NCBI RefSeq assembly: GCF_900114135.1
Contig: NZ_FORY01000017.1
Span: 1 to 64,000, forward strand
From: Celeribacter halophilus
Lineage (GTDB): Bacteria; Pseudomonadota; Alphaproteobacteria; Rhodobacterales; Rhodobacteraceae
Reading direction: 5' to 3'
DNA length: 64,000 nucleotides
The number at the start of each line of letters is the position of its first letter. Within the stretch, counting starts at the first letter, position 1. The position numbers were made by a program, and so were the translations under genes. The notes under the pieces are model-generated. The model was not told the DNA's origin. It ran no database searches and saw only the letters and a program-made list of their open reading frames with translations. Of the stretch, positions 7,458-16,196 are shown one piece after another.

Positions 7458-8073
7458 TCTCAGCGTCTTTCATCGCATTACGGTAATAGCCGAAGATCGT
7501 GCCAGCAACGGCACCGACAACCGCAAGTTTTAAGGCAAAAACGAGGGACAGATCGCCGTTTAGCAAGGCATAGATCACACTCAGGAGGTCGCCCAATAGC
7601 GCCATGGAGGACACGAAGAGAGCGATATAACCGAACCACTTGCGCACAACGGATCGCCGACGGCTCTCGTCTTGACGTAAGGTGCGGGCCTCGTTGCGTT
7701 GCAGGAACATGAAGAGCGGAAAAAATACGATGATGGCCGCGATGGACCAGCGCAGCGAACGATTGAGCATATAGGCATGGCCTTCGTCAAAAAGCCGCTC
7801 CACAAGCTCCATGCCTATAGACGCGATATGCCAGGTGGTCATGGCCAGAGCCACGAACATCAGCGCGTAAAAGAAGGACTCTTTTGCCGACACATAAGGG
7901 CGCGGGCGCGGCACGGGCGGAATGTGATCGGTTTCTGCCCAAGCGCCCAAAGCATCCTGCACCTCGGTTTCGGCCCATCCGGCCTCGCGTAGCGCCGTGG
8001 CTATCTCGTCGCGGCTTTGACCGGCGAGCAATGCCTCGCGGGTGAATTGCGCAAGCTGGTCAATAGGGCTCAT
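7447..8073 (-). CDS. DUF5671 domain membrane protein
   Basis: The 208-residue protein starts with a soluble segment of about 50 residues resembling a small helical SHOCT/UBA-like element (FTREALLAGQSRDEIATALREAGW), then a proline-rich linker and four hydrophobic segments (roughly 66-90, 108-125, 146-165, 174-195). This is the DUF5671 architecture as I know it; its function is not known. It overlaps the DUF1244 gene upstream by four bases and the small membrane protein downstream by 11, so it is translated as part of one operon. Confidence 0.75.
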   Translation of the reverse strand: MSPIDQLAQFTREALLAGQSRDEIATALREAGWAETEVQDALGAWAETDHIPPVPRPRPYVSAKESFFYALMFVALAMTTWHIASIGMELVERLFDEGHAYMLNRSLRWSIAAIIVFFPLFMFLQRNEARTLRQDESRRRSVVRKWFGYIALFVSSMALLGDLLSVIYALLNGDLSLVFALKLAVVGAVAGTIFGYYRNAMKDAENDL

Positions 8074-8399
8074 GATGTCTCTTTCGGGCCGACATTTTCG
8101 GCAAAGGCGACTTCAAATGCCGCTTTCTGTTCGGGTGTGGCCTCAGTCTGGCTTTGTGCTTTCCAGTCCTCATAGGGCATGCCGTAATAAAGCTCGCGGG
8201 CCTCGGCTTTCGACATTTCGATCCCACGCGCGTTGGCAGCTTCCTGCACCCAGCGTGATAGACAGTTACGACAGAAACCGGCGAGGTTCATCATGTCGAT
8301 ATTCTGCACATCGGGTCGCTTGTTCATCAGATGGTCGCGCAGCGTGCGGAAGGCCGCGGCTTCGATCTCGACCATCGTCTTGTCGTCAATCTCCGGCAT
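8070..8399 (-). CDS. DUF1244 domain protein
   Basis: DUF1244 proteins are short helical proteins conserved in alphaproteobacteria and some gammaproteobacteria without a known role. The 109-residue product has the family core: AAFRTLRDHL, then DMMNLAGFCRNCLSRW with its paired cysteines (CRNC) and ELYYGMPYEDWKAQ. It starts three bases after the stop of the isomerase gene and overlaps the next gene by four bases. The two cysteines could bind metal, but this is a guess. Confidence 0.9.
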   Translation of the reverse strand: MPEIDDKTMVEIEAAAFRTLRDHLMNKRPDVQNIDMMNLAGFCRNCLSRWVQEAANARGIEMSKAEARELYYGMPYEDWKAQSQTEATPEQKAAFEVAFAENVGPKETS

Positions 8400-8402
8400 G
8401 TC

Positions 8403-8747
8403 TCATCCCTTCAGACGTTTGGCATAGGCGGCGGTGTTCATGTCGCGCACGTCGACGGAGAGGCTACCGACCGTGGGCAACACCCCGTCCATCGCTTTGA
8501 GCACAATATCGGAAAGCCGTGCCTTTGTCGCATCATTGCGGCCTTCCAGCAGATAGAGCGTTGCGTGGGCAAAAGTGTCCGGTTCGGTGCCGATCTTGAA
8601 ATAGGGTTGAGGACGCGCGCGCACTTTGAGCGCGGGCGCATTCACTTCGACGTCAAGAACAAGTGCGTCGAAAACCTCTTCGCAAAGCCGTGACATATCG
8701 TGGCTTCGTTCGAGACCTTCTGCGAAATCGATGACAACATGGGGCAT
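8403..8747 (-). CDS. 5-carboxymethyl-2-hydroxymuconate isomerase-like protein
   Basis: The 114-residue protein begins MPHVVIDFAEGL, so Pro2 would be the catalytic N-terminal proline after methionine removal, as in the tautomerase superfamily. Length and the later KVRARPQPYFKIG segment match the CHMI family, which isomerises a homoprotocatechuate ring-cleavage product. None of the other homoprotocatechuate genes are nearby; instead it sits two bases after an N-formylglutamate amidohydrolase gene, so its real substrate is open. Confidence 0.85.
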   Translation of the reverse strand: MPHVVIDFAEGLERSHDMSRLCEEVFDALVLDVEVNAPALKVRARPQPYFKIGTEPDTFAHATLYLLEGRNDATKARLSDIVLKAMDGVLPTVGSLSVDVRDMNTAAYAKRLKG

Positions 8748-8749
8748 GG

Positions 8750-9523
8750 TTACAATCCTGTCTTTTGGAGCGTGTCTTGAAGAACGGGGGCCAGAAGTGC
8801 GGCCCAGTGTGCTTGCTGCGCAGGTGTTTCGATCAGATCGGAGCGCAGTTCGATCAATAGGTTGAGCCGCCCGTGGTGAAGGGCGTGGCGGTCGATGGCA
8901 TCGCCGGGTAGGTGCCCGTCATAGGGCTCATTGTCGCCGATGATAAGTCGCTCGCCAAACTTTTCGGCTTCAGCCTGAAGGATTTCGGAGGCTTCAAGCG
9001 CGGCAATGAACGGATCGGTGAAACGTCGATCATAGGCCGAAAGAATACCGATCTGCCACGGGCGGGGAGGACGGTTTTGCAGTTGCGGGGTAAAGCTATG
9101 GACAGCGCAGATGACCACGTCGTCACGCCTTGCGCAAAGCGCTTCATAGGCGTTGTGATAGGGGCGATGGAACAACTCCAGCCGCCGCTCCACTTCTGCC
9201 GCGTCAGCATGGCGGTTGCGCGGGATGATGGTTCCGTCATAGAGTTTCATCACCAGTGTCGGGTCTGTCTCGCCGCGGTTGGGATCGATCACAAGCCGGG
9301 AGAAATCGGTGTGGATCATCGGGCTGCCGAGTTTGTCAGCCAAGCTGCGGCTTAGTCCCAGCGCGCCGATGTCATAGGCGATGTGACGGGCCATATCCTC
9401 GGCGCTGATGCCAAGATCGGGACCGATTTCTTCGGGCACGCGGTTGGTTGCATGATCGCAGGTGATGAGCCAGCGGCCCGGCCGATCCTGTCCTTCGATG
9501 TGATAAGGAGCGTTAGAGGTCAT
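8750..9523 (-). CDS. N-formylglutamate amidohydrolase family protein
   Basis: These zinc hydrolases release formate from N-formyl-L-glutamate in one route of histidine degradation. The 257-residue protein has the family signatures CDHATNRVPE (zinc region, Asp/His), HIAYDIGA, TDFSRLVIDPNR, HSFTP and ELRSDLI. The ATG at 9523 has AGGTGA at a good distance; the in-frame ATG at 9547 sits directly against GGAGGT, too close to be used. It leads a five-gene operon with no hut genes, so it may act on another formylated or N-blocked acid. It is divergent from pyk. Confidence 0.9.
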   Translation of the reverse strand: MTSNAPYHIEGQDRPGRWLITCDHATNRVPEEIGPDLGISAEDMARHIAYDIGALGLSRSLADKLGSPMIHTDFSRLVIDPNRGETDPTLVMKLYDGTIIPRNRHADAAEVERRLELFHRPYHNAYEALCARRDDVVICAVHSFTPQLQNRPPRPWQIGILSAYDRRFTDPFIAALEASEILQAEAEKFGERLIIGDNEPYDGHLPGDAIDRHALHHGRLNLLIELRSDLIETPAQQAHWAALLAPVLQDTLQKTGL

Positions 9524-9659
9524 TTTCGCGTCACCTTTTGGTTTCATACCTCCATTAAGCCCTTTCGCGCCGCAGGGCCAGTTGTGCAGCGCTAACATTT
9601 GGGGCATAGAGAAGATGGCCCGTGACAAGTTGAAACGACCGAAAAGGACTTTAGGCAAT

Positions 9660-11108
9660 ATGAGACGCCTTCGGAATGTGAAGATCGTGGCCACGTTGGG
9701 CCCGTCCTCCAATGATTACGAGACCATCCGCGCCTTGACTGAAGCAGGTGCCGATGTCTTCCGTCTGAACATGAGCCACGGTGATCACGAAGAAATTCGT
9801 GCGCGACATGCCATCATCCGCAAAATCGAGACCGACCTTGGCCGTCCGATTGCCATTCTGGCCGACCTTCAGGGGCCGAAGCTGCGGGTGGGGAAATTCG
9901 GCTCCGGCGCACATGATCTCGAAGATGGCGATAAATTCCGCCTTGATCTCGATGATACACCCGGTGATGGGAACCGTGTGCAGCTACCGCATCCCGAGAT
10001 TTTCGCAGCACTCAAACCGGGCGCGTCTCTTCTGGTCAATGACGGCAAGATCCGTCTTAAGGTCGAGGATTGCGGCGACGATTACGCGAATTGCATCGTG
10101 ATGGTCGGCGGGACGATCTCTGATCGCAAAGGGGTCAACGTGCCGGACGTGGTGCTGCCGCTTGCCGCGTTGTCGCCGAAGGATCGTAAGGATCTCGAAT
10201 TTGTCTGTGAACTGGGTGTCGACTGGCTCGCGCTGTCGTTTGTGCAGCGCCCCGAGGACATGCTCGAAGCCAAGGATCTTGTGAAGGGCCGCGCTTCGGT
10301 TCTGGCGAAGATCGAGAAGCCGTCCGCCGTTGATGCGTTTGAAGATATTTTGGCCGTTTCCGATGGCATCATGGTCGCGCGCGGCGATTTGGGCGTTGAA
10401 CTGCCTGTGCAAGCCGTGCCGCCGATCCAGAAACGCCTGACGCGCCGGTGTCGTGCTGTTGCGAAACCTGTGATCGTGGCGACCCAGATGCTTGAGAGCA
10501 TGATCGAAAGCCCGATGCCGACACGCGCCGAAGTGTCCGACGTGGCGACCGCCATCTATGAGGGTGCGGATGCGATCATGCTGTCGGCTGAATCTGCGGC
10601 GGGCAATTATCCGATCGAAGCTGTGACCACGATGAACAACGTTGCTGTCGAAGTGGAGAGTGATCCGGTTTACCGCGATGTTCTGGATGCCTCGCGTGCG
10701 GGGATCGAGAAAACCACTACGGCTGACGCGATTGTTTCGGCAGCCCGCGAGATTGCGGAAAACACCGATGTCAAAGCAGTCGTCTGTTATTCCGAGAGCG
10801 GCACAACGGCGGCGCTGACCGCCCGCGAACGTCCGCATGTGCCGATCATTGCCATGACCTCGCGCCGGAACACTGCACGCAAGCTCTGCCTCTACTGGGG
10901 GATGCATTGCGTCATGACGGGCGAAGTCGAGCGATTCAAAATGGCCGTGGTCAATGCAGCGCGCGCGGCGCGGACTTCGGGCTTTGCGACCGAGGAGGAC
11001 AAGATCGTCGTCGTCGCGGGGATTCCGTTCAACCAGCCGGGTTCGACCAACATCCTGCGTGTTGCTCCCTGTGAAGAGCGCCTGATCTTCAACTCCGATC
11101 CTGAATAA
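9660..11108 (+). CDS. pyk: Pyruvate kinase
   Basis: Pyruvate kinase makes pyruvate and ATP from phosphoenolpyruvate and ADP. The 482-residue protein has the complete family layout: N-terminal barrel with KIVATLGPSS and FRLNMSHG, the inserted B domain (about 68-165), the substrate/metal region AKIEKPSAVDAF and MVARGDLGVEL, the PTRAEVSDVATAI block, and a C-terminal regulatory domain. I chose MRRLRNVKI at 9660 because family proteins start there; an ATG at 9615 in the same frame would add 15 basic residues and cannot be excluded. A small membrane protein gene follows 15 bases later. Confidence 0.95.
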   Translation: MRRLRNVKIVATLGPSSNDYETIRALTEAGADVFRLNMSHGDHEEIRARHAIIRKIETDLGRPIAILADLQGPKLRVGKFGSGAHDLEDGDKFRLDLDDTPGDGNRVQLPHPEIFAALKPGASLLVNDGKIRLKVEDCGDDYANCIVMVGGTISDRKGVNVPDVVLPLAALSPKDRKDLEFVCELGVDWLALSFVQRPEDMLEAKDLVKGRASVLAKIEKPSAVDAFEDILAVSDGIMVARGDLGVELPVQAVPPIQKRLTRRCRAVAKPVIVATQMLESMIESPMPTRAEVSDVATAIYEGADAIMLSAESAAGNYPIEAVTTMNNVAVEVESDPVYRDVLDASRAGIEKTTTADAIVSAAREIAENTDVKAVVCYSESGTTAALTARERPHVPIIAMTSRRNTARKLCLYWGMHCVMTGEVERFKMAVVNAARAARTSGFATEEDKIVVVAGIPFNQPGSTNILRVAPCEERLIFNSDPE

Positions 11109-11123
11109 GGCGCGCGGGTCGCG

Positions 11124-11360
11124 ATGAATACGGACTTTCTTCTTGTATTGGGCATGGTGATCTGTTTGCTCGCCGTGCCCAATGCCATCAAAGCCTATTC
11201 CGAAAGCCTGTCCCCGAAATTTGCCACAGGTATGATTGTGATCGGTGGTGTGATGTTCGTCGCAGCACTGATCTTGCATCCGGTCGGTTACAGCTTTGCC
11301 GATATTCCACATGCCGTCTTGCGTGTGATGGTCGGAATCATGGATTTTTTGAGGAAATGA
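11124..11360 (+). CDS. Small two-helix membrane protein, function unknown
   Basis: The 78-residue product has two hydrophobic segments (about 5-22 and 34-52) and a short amphipathic end (VLRVMVGIMDFLRK). It has no cysteine or obvious catalytic residue. It lies 15 bases after pyk in the same direction, so it is probably co-transcribed. I recognise no family; the position between pyk and rpmI suggests a conserved roseobacter gene, but that is inferred. Confidence 0.65.
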   Translation: MNTDFLLVLGMVICLLAVPNAIKAYSESLSPKFATGMIVIGGVMFVAALILHPVGYSFADIPHAVLRVMVGIMDFLRK

Positions 11361-11479
11361 ACCTCTCAAGCCTTGCCAAGGCTGCTCAAGGCCTGTAATG
11401 GCACCGGCTCATGGGGCGCGTCCGGCGGTATGGCATGCCGAGTCGCGCGATAAACCATCGAAACTATAAGGAGATGGAA

Positions 11480-11680
11480 ATGCCTAAGATGAAGACGAAG
11501 TCGAGCGCCAAGAAGCGCTTTAAAATGACCGCCTCTGGCAAGGTCAAAGCGGGTCAAGCCGGCAAACGCCACGGCATGATCAAACGCACCACGAAATTTA
11601 TCCGTGACGCACGTGGAACGACCACGCTCTCCGCACCTGATGCGAAGATCGTGAAGTCCTACATGCCCTACGACCGCTAA
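11480..11680 (+). CDS. rpmI: 50S ribosomal protein L35
   Basis: L35 is a small basic protein of the large ribosomal subunit. The 66-residue product has the family start [15 protein letters not shown] and the HGMIKRT and [10 protein letters not shown] blocks. AAGGAG precedes the ATG at 11480; the open frame extends further upstream without support. rplT follows after 14 bases, the usual rpmI-rplT pair, and pheS-pheT come next. Confidence 0.97.
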   Translation: MPKMKTKSSAKKRFKMTASGKVKAGQAGKRHGMIKRTTKFIRDARGTTTLSAPDAKIVKSYMPYDR

Positions 11681-11694
11681 GAGGAGAGAGACAC

Positions 11695-12057
11695 ATGTCC
11701 CGCACCAAAGGTGGTACCGTCGCCCACGCCCGTCACCGTAAAGTCATCAAAGCCGCAAAAGGCTATTATGGCGCACGTTCGCGGAACTTCCGCACCGCAA
11801 CGCAGGCCGTCGACAAGGCGAACCAATACGCAACGCGTGACCGTAAGGCCCGCAAGCGTAACTTCCGCGCCCTGTGGATCCAGCGTATCAACGCTGCTGT
11901 GCGTTCGCATGACGAAGCGCTGACTTACTCCAAATTCATCAACGGCCTGTCGCTCGCCGGTATCGAAGTGGACCGTAAGGTTCTCGCCGATCTCGCCGTG
12001 CACGAGCCTGCCGCGTTTGAAGCCATCGTCGAAAAGGCGAAGGCCGCGCTCGCGTAA
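11695..12057 (+). CDS. rplT: 50S ribosomal protein L20
   Basis: L20 binds 23S rRNA early in large-subunit assembly. The 120-residue protein starts [16 protein letters not shown] and contains [30 protein letters not shown] and INAAVRSHD, all classic L20 blocks. AGGAGAG lies just upstream of the ATG. It is followed by a strong hairpin that separates it from pheS. Confidence 0.98.
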   Translation: MSRTKGGTVAHARHRKVIKAAKGYYGARSRNFRTATQAVDKANQYATRDRKARKRNFRALWIQRINAAVRSHDEALTYSKFINGLSLAGIEVDRKVLADLAVHEPAAFEAIVEKAKAALA

Positions 12058-12086
12058 GCTCCCCTACTCGGGAACGAACATTTTTG

Positions 12087-12126
12087 AAGCCGCGGACCTT
12101 TCGAGGTCTCGCGGCTTCTTGTCTTT
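12087..12126 (+). terminator. Hairpin terminator/attenuator between rplT and pheS
   Basis: An 8-bp outer stem (12087-12094 with 12110-12117) encloses an inner GACC/GGTC stem, and the hairpin is followed by a T-rich stretch. It can end rplT transcription or attenuate pheST expression. No Phe-rich leader peptide was recognised upstream, so I favour simple termination. Confidence 0.65.
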
Positions 12127-12174
12127 TGGGCCTCCCGTGATACCAAGCGGGGGACATGGAACAGAGGGTTCGGG

Positions 12175-13245
12175 ATGGACGATCTGAAGAACAAATATCT
12201 CACCGCGATTTTGCAAGCGGGGGACGAGGCCACGCTCGAAGACATTCGTCTGCAAGCGGTCGGTAAAAAGGGTGAAGTGGCGCTCAAGATGCGTGAATTG
12301 GGGAAAATGACCCCCGAAGAGCGTCAGGTCATGGGGCCGAAGCTCAACGCACTCAAAGATGAAATCAACTCCGCTCTGGCCGCCAAAAAGGTCGCGCTGG
12401 AGGATGCTGCACTGGATGCACGTCTGGCGGAGGAATGGCTCGATGTGACCCTGCCGGGGCGCGGGCGTCCGCAAGGCACGATCCACCCGATCTCCCGCGT
12501 GTCCGAAGAAATCTATGCCATCTTCGCCGATCTCGGCTTTGCCGTGGCCGAAGGGCCGCAGATCGAAGATGACTGGCACAATTTCGACGCGCTCAACATC
12601 GCGCCGCACCATCCGGCCCGTCAGGAGCATGACACGTTCTACATGCACCGCGCCGAAGGCGACGAACGTGCGCCCAACGTGCTGCGGACCCACACGTCGC
12701 CGGTGCAAATCCGCACGATGCTCGACCAAGGCGCACCGATCCGCATCATCGCGCCGGGCCGCGTGTATCGGTCGGATTATGACCAGACACACACGCCGAT
12801 GTTCCACCAAGTCGAAGGCATGGCCATCGACAAGGACATCTCTATGGCGAACCTGAAATGGGTGCTCGAAGAATTCTACACCGCCTTTTTCGGCACCAAG
12901 GTGAAAACCCGCTTCCGCGCATCGCACTTCCCCTTCACGGAACCTTCCGCCGAGGTGGATGTGCAGTGCAAATGGGAAAACGGCACCGTGACCGTGGGCG
13001 AGGGCGATGATTGGCTCGAAGTTCTGGGCTCCGGCATGATGCACCCGAATGTCCTGAAATCCGGCGGGATCGACCCGAAGGAATGGCAGGGCTTTGCCTT
13101 CGGCATGGGGATCGACCGTCTGGCGATGCTGAAATACGGCATCCCCGACCTGCGGGCGTTCTTTGATTCCGACCTGCGCTGGCTGCGCCACTATGGCTTT
13201 AGCGCGCTGGGGACCCCGACTTTGGCCGGGGGGATTCACGGGTGA
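12175..13245 (+). CDS. pheS: Phenylalanyl-tRNA synthetase subunit alpha
   Basis: PheS carries the class II catalytic core that charges tRNA-Phe as an alpha2beta2 enzyme with PheT. The 356-residue protein has the N-terminal coiled-coil arm (about 1-100) and the motifs [37 protein letters not shown], motif 2 ([12 protein letters not shown]), FHQVEG, and motif 3 ([14 protein letters not shown]). Its stop overlaps the GTG start of an unknown gene rather than pheT, which is the odd feature of this operon. Confidence 0.98.
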   Translation: MDDLKNKYLTAILQAGDEATLEDIRLQAVGKKGEVALKMRELGKMTPEERQVMGPKLNALKDEINSALAAKKVALEDAALDARLAEEWLDVTLPGRGRPQGTIHPISRVSEEIYAIFADLGFAVAEGPQIEDDWHNFDALNIAPHHPARQEHDTFYMHRAEGDERAPNVLRTHTSPVQIRTMLDQGAPIRIIAPGRVYRSDYDQTHTPMFHQVEGMAIDKDISMANLKWVLEEFYTAFFGTKVKTRFRASHFPFTEPSAEVDVQCKWENGTVTVGEGDDWLEVLGSGMMHPNVLKSGGIDPKEWQGFAFGMGIDRLAMLKYGIPDLRAFFDSDLRWLRHYGFSALGTPTLAGGIHG

Positions 13246-13754
13246 GTATAGGCCAGTTCTTTCTTGGCTTAGTCACAATTATCGTGGCGACTTTTGTCTA
13301 TCGTTGGCAGAAGCTCATTGATCATGAGACTAAGCAAAAGGAAGAATTGCGCCGCCTTTATGCAGAGTATACCGCTGCTCTAACAGAACTCCGGTTTGCT
13401 CAACCTATGCTGGACGATGATGATTTCGCGGAAAAGGCTAAACAATTCTTCGGGATGGAAGAGCGTGAAGTCGGCCTTTATTGCTTGAGAGATCAAGTGT
13501 TCTTGTTGGCACCGGACAATGTTGTCACAGCTCTGGACAAATGTGACGAAGCCTTCCGTGCATGGAAAATTTCGTTCAATACAAATTACTCGTCTTTTGA
13601 GGAAGGGCGAGGGATTGTTCGCGCGAAATATGAGAATTTGATGCAAAGTCAGAGGGCTTTGTTGAAGGAAATGAAAAAAGATTTGGCATCACACACGCGT
13701 TTTCGGAGGAAAGCGCTTGTTAAAACAGTCGTAGCCAAATGGAGTAAACAATGA
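13242..13754 (+). CDS. Unknown membrane-anchored coiled-coil protein inserted between pheS and pheT
   Basis: The 170-residue product starts with one hydrophobic segment (about 3-20, [18 protein letters not shown]) followed directly by a charged helical region ([26 protein letters not shown]), a middle part rich in Phe and Asp, and a very basic C-terminus. It looks like an inner-membrane-anchored helical protein; I recognise no family. The GTG start overlaps pheS by four bases and the stop overlaps the pheT ATG by four, so it is translationally coupled on both sides. A hand count of its first 200 or so bases gives about 45% GC, well below pheS and pheT, which points to acquisition by transfer while keeping the operon in frame. 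Confidence 0.75.
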   Translation: MSIGQFFLGLVTIIVATFVYRWQKLIDHETKQKEELRRLYAEYTAALTELRFAQPMLDDDDFAEKAKQFFGMEEREVGLYCLRDQVFLLAPDNVVTALDKCDEAFRAWKISFNTNYSSFEEGRGIVRAKYENLMQSQRALLKEMKKDLASHTRFRRKALVKTVVAKWSKQ

Positions 13755-16144
13755 AATTCACACTCTCCTGGCTCAAAGAGCATCTGGAAACCGAGGCGAG
13801 CCTCGATGACATCCTTTACGCCCTGACCGATCTCGGGCTTGAGGTCGAAGGCGTCGAGAACCCGCGTGAAAAGCTCAAGGGCTTTAAGCTGGTCAAGGTC
13901 AAAGAGGCCGAGAAGCACCCCGACGCCGACAAGCTGCGCGTGTGTCAGGTCGAGACCGACGAGGGCATGACCCAGATCGTCTGCGGCGCACCCAATGCGC
14001 GGGCGGGGATCACGGCTGTTTTGGCCAAGCCGGGCATGTATATCCCCGGCCTCGACATCACCATTTCCGTCGGCAAGATCCGTGGCGTTGAAAGTCACGG
14101 GATGATGGCCTCTGAGCGCGAGTTGGAGCTTTCCGACGAGCATAACGGCATTATCGAGCTTGAGGGCGGCGAGGTCGGCATGGAGTTTGCCGATTATCTG
14201 GCCGAACATGATCCGGCCAAAGTCGATCCGGTGATCGAGATTGCCATCACGCCGAACCGCCCCGATGCGCTGGGCGTATATGGCATTGCCCGCGATCTGG
14301 CGGCGCGTGGTCTCGGGACGTTGAAACCGCTCAAGGCCGAGACGGTGGACGCAAAATTTCCCAGCCCGATTTCGGTGGAGATCACGGAGGCCGCCAAAGA
14401 CGGTTGTCACGTTTTCGCCGGTCGTGTGATCAAAGGTGTGAAGAACGGCCCCTCTCCGAAATGGTTGCAGGACCGCCTGACCGCCATTGGTTTGCGCCCG
14501 ATTTCCATTTTGGTCGATGTGACCAACTTCTTCACCTATGACCGCAACCGCCCGCTGCACGTCTTTGACGCGGCGACGGTGAAAGACGGTTTGGTGATCG
14601 ACCGCGCCAAAGGGGGCGAGGAGCTTTTGGCGCTCGACGAGAAGACCTACGCCATGCCCGAAGGGGCGATGTGTATTTTCTCCGGCGGGAAGGTCGAAAG
14701 CATTGGCGGCATCATGGGCGGGCTTGAAACCGGCTGCACGGACGAGACCGTGGATGTGTTTGTCGAGGCGGCGTTCTGGAACACGCTCGACATCGCCAAG
14801 GCGGGGCGTGCGCTCAAGATCAATTCCGACGCGCGCTATCGCAATGAACGCGGCATTGATCCGGCCTACAACATGCAGGCGCTCGATGACGCGACCACGA
14901 TGATTTTGGCGCTCTGCGGTGGCGAGGCGTCCGAAGCCGTTGTCGCAGGCGAGGTGCCGGACGTGTCCCGCGCCTATCATCTCGACACCGACCGTGTGCA
15001 ATCTCTGGTCGGCATGACCATTCCGGCAGAACGTCAGGTGGCTATTCTTGAGGCCTTGGGCTTTGTGATGGATGGCGACATGGCGCAGGTGCCAAGCTGG
15101 CGTCCGGATGTGTTGGGCGAGGCCGATCTCGTGGAAGAGGTCGCCCGTGTCGAGAGCCTGACCCATCTTGAGCCGAAGCCGATGACACGGCCCTCTGGTG
15201 TGGCTAAGCAAATCCTGACCCCCATGCAGGTGCGCGAAAGCAAGGCGCGCCATCAGGCGGCGGGGCTCGGGTTCAACGAATGTGTGACCTACAGCTTCAT
15301 CGACCAGAAAAGCGCTGAACTGTTTGGTGGTGGCACGGATGCGGTGAAACTGGACAACCCGATCTCCTCGGAGATGAGCCACATGCGTCCGGACCTTTTG
15401 CCCGGACTTCTGGCGGCTGCGACACGCAATCAGGCACGCGGGTTTGCGGATTTGAACCTGTTCGAATGTGGACCGGCGTTCTTTGGCGGCGAACCGGGTG
15501 AACAGCGTCGGCAAATTTCCGGTGTGCGCGTCGGGGCAACGGGGCCGAAAGACGTGCATGGCGAGCGTCGTGCGGTGGATCTTTACGATGCCAAGGCCGA
15601 TGCCGAAGCCGTTCTGGCCGCCATCGGTGCGCCCGCCAAAGCGCAAATCCTGCGTGACACGTCTGCGTGGTTCCATCCGGGACGCTCCGGTAAAATCTGC
15701 CTCGGCCCGAAGAAGGTTCTGGCGGAATTTGGTGAGCTGCATCCGAAAGTGCTCAAGGAAATGGGCGTGAAAGGCACGGCTGTGGCCTTCACCGTCTATC
15801 TCGAAGAAGCGCCCATGCCGAAGACGAACAAGATCGCCCGCTCTGCTTTCTTCACCAACGATCTTCAGGCGGTAGAACGCGATTTCGCCTTTGTCGTGGA
15901 CAAGGATGTGCGCGCGCTGGATGTGATCAATGCTGCTGGCGGGGCCGACAAATCTCTGATCGAAGATGTCCGTATCTTTGACGAATTCATCGGCGGCTCT
16001 CTGGGCGAAGACAAAAAGTCTCTGGCCATCACCGTGCGTATCCAGCCGGTCGAGGGAACGCTCAAAGAGAAAGACATTGAAGCCCTGTCGCAGAAAATCA
16101 TCGCGAAAGTGGAGAAATCCACCGGCGGCGTGTTGCGCGGCTGA
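13751..16144 (+). CDS. pheT: Phenylalanyl-tRNA synthetase subunit beta
   Basis: PheT is the non-catalytic/editing subunit of phenylalanyl-tRNA synthetase. The 797-residue protein has the expected domains in order: N-terminal [12 protein letters not shown], the EMAP-type tRNA-binding domain (about 40-150, with HPDADKLRVCQV), B3/B4 editing core (about 205-380, with DVTNFFTYDRNRPLHVFDA), B5 (about 400-470), the catalytic-like fold, and a C-terminal ferredoxin-like anticodon-binding domain (about 700-797, AVERDFAFVVDKDV). Its ATG overlaps the stop of the unknown gene. A bidirectional terminator follows. Confidence 0.98.
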   Translation: MKFTLSWLKEHLETEASLDDILYALTDLGLEVEGVENPREKLKGFKLVKVKEAEKHPDADKLRVCQVETDEGMTQIVCGAPNARAGITAVLAKPGMYIPGLDITISVGKIRGVESHGMMASERELELSDEHNGIIELEGGEVGMEFADYLAEHDPAKVDPVIEIAITPNRPDALGVYGIARDLAARGLGTLKPLKAETVDAKFPSPISVEITEAAKDGCHVFAGRVIKGVKNGPSPKWLQDRLTAIGLRPISILVDVTNFFTYDRNRPLHVFDAATVKDGLVIDRAKGGEELLALDEKTYAMPEGAMCIFSGGKVESIGGIMGGLETGCTDETVDVFVEAAFWNTLDIAKAGRALKINSDARYRNERGIDPAYNMQALDDATTMILALCGGEASEAVVAGEVPDVSRAYHLDTDRVQSLVGMTIPAERQVAILEALGFVMDGDMAQVPSWRPDVLGEADLVEEVARVESLTHLEPKPMTRPSGVAKQILTPMQVRESKARHQAAGLGFNECVTYSFIDQKSAELFGGGTDAVKLDNPISSEMSHMRPDLLPGLLAAATRNQARGFADLNLFECGPAFFGGEPGEQRRQISGVRVGATGPKDVHGERRAVDLYDAKADAEAVLAAIGAPAKAQILRDTSAWFHPGRSGKICLGPKKVLAEFGELHPKVLKEMGVKGTAVAFTVYLEEAPMPKTNKIARSAFFTNDLQAVERDFAFVVDKDVRALDVINAAGGADKSLIEDVRIFDEFIGGSLGEDKKSLAITVRIQPVEGTLKEKDIEALSQKIIAKVEKSTGGVLRG

Positions 16145-16166
16145 GGTTTTGTTCGAGCTAAGCTAG

Positions 16167-16196
16167 AAAAACGGCGCCTATTGGGCGCCGTTTTTT
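16167..16196. terminator. Bidirectional terminator between pheT and a glycosyltransferase gene
   Basis: A 7-bp GC stem (16172-16178/16184-16190), extended by A-T pairs, has an A-run on the left and a T-run on the right. It can end pheT transcription and also that of the minus-strand gene whose stop is at 16195. Confidence 0.9.

Noticed and set aside
9984-11369. Long open frame antisense to pyk (461 codons)
   Set aside because: It mirrors pyk in a GC-rich, codon-biased region, is rich in His/Arg and matches no family.
13649-15742. Open frame of 697 codons antisense to pheT
   Set aside because: Pure shadow of pheT; His/Arg/Gly-rich composition and no ribosome site.
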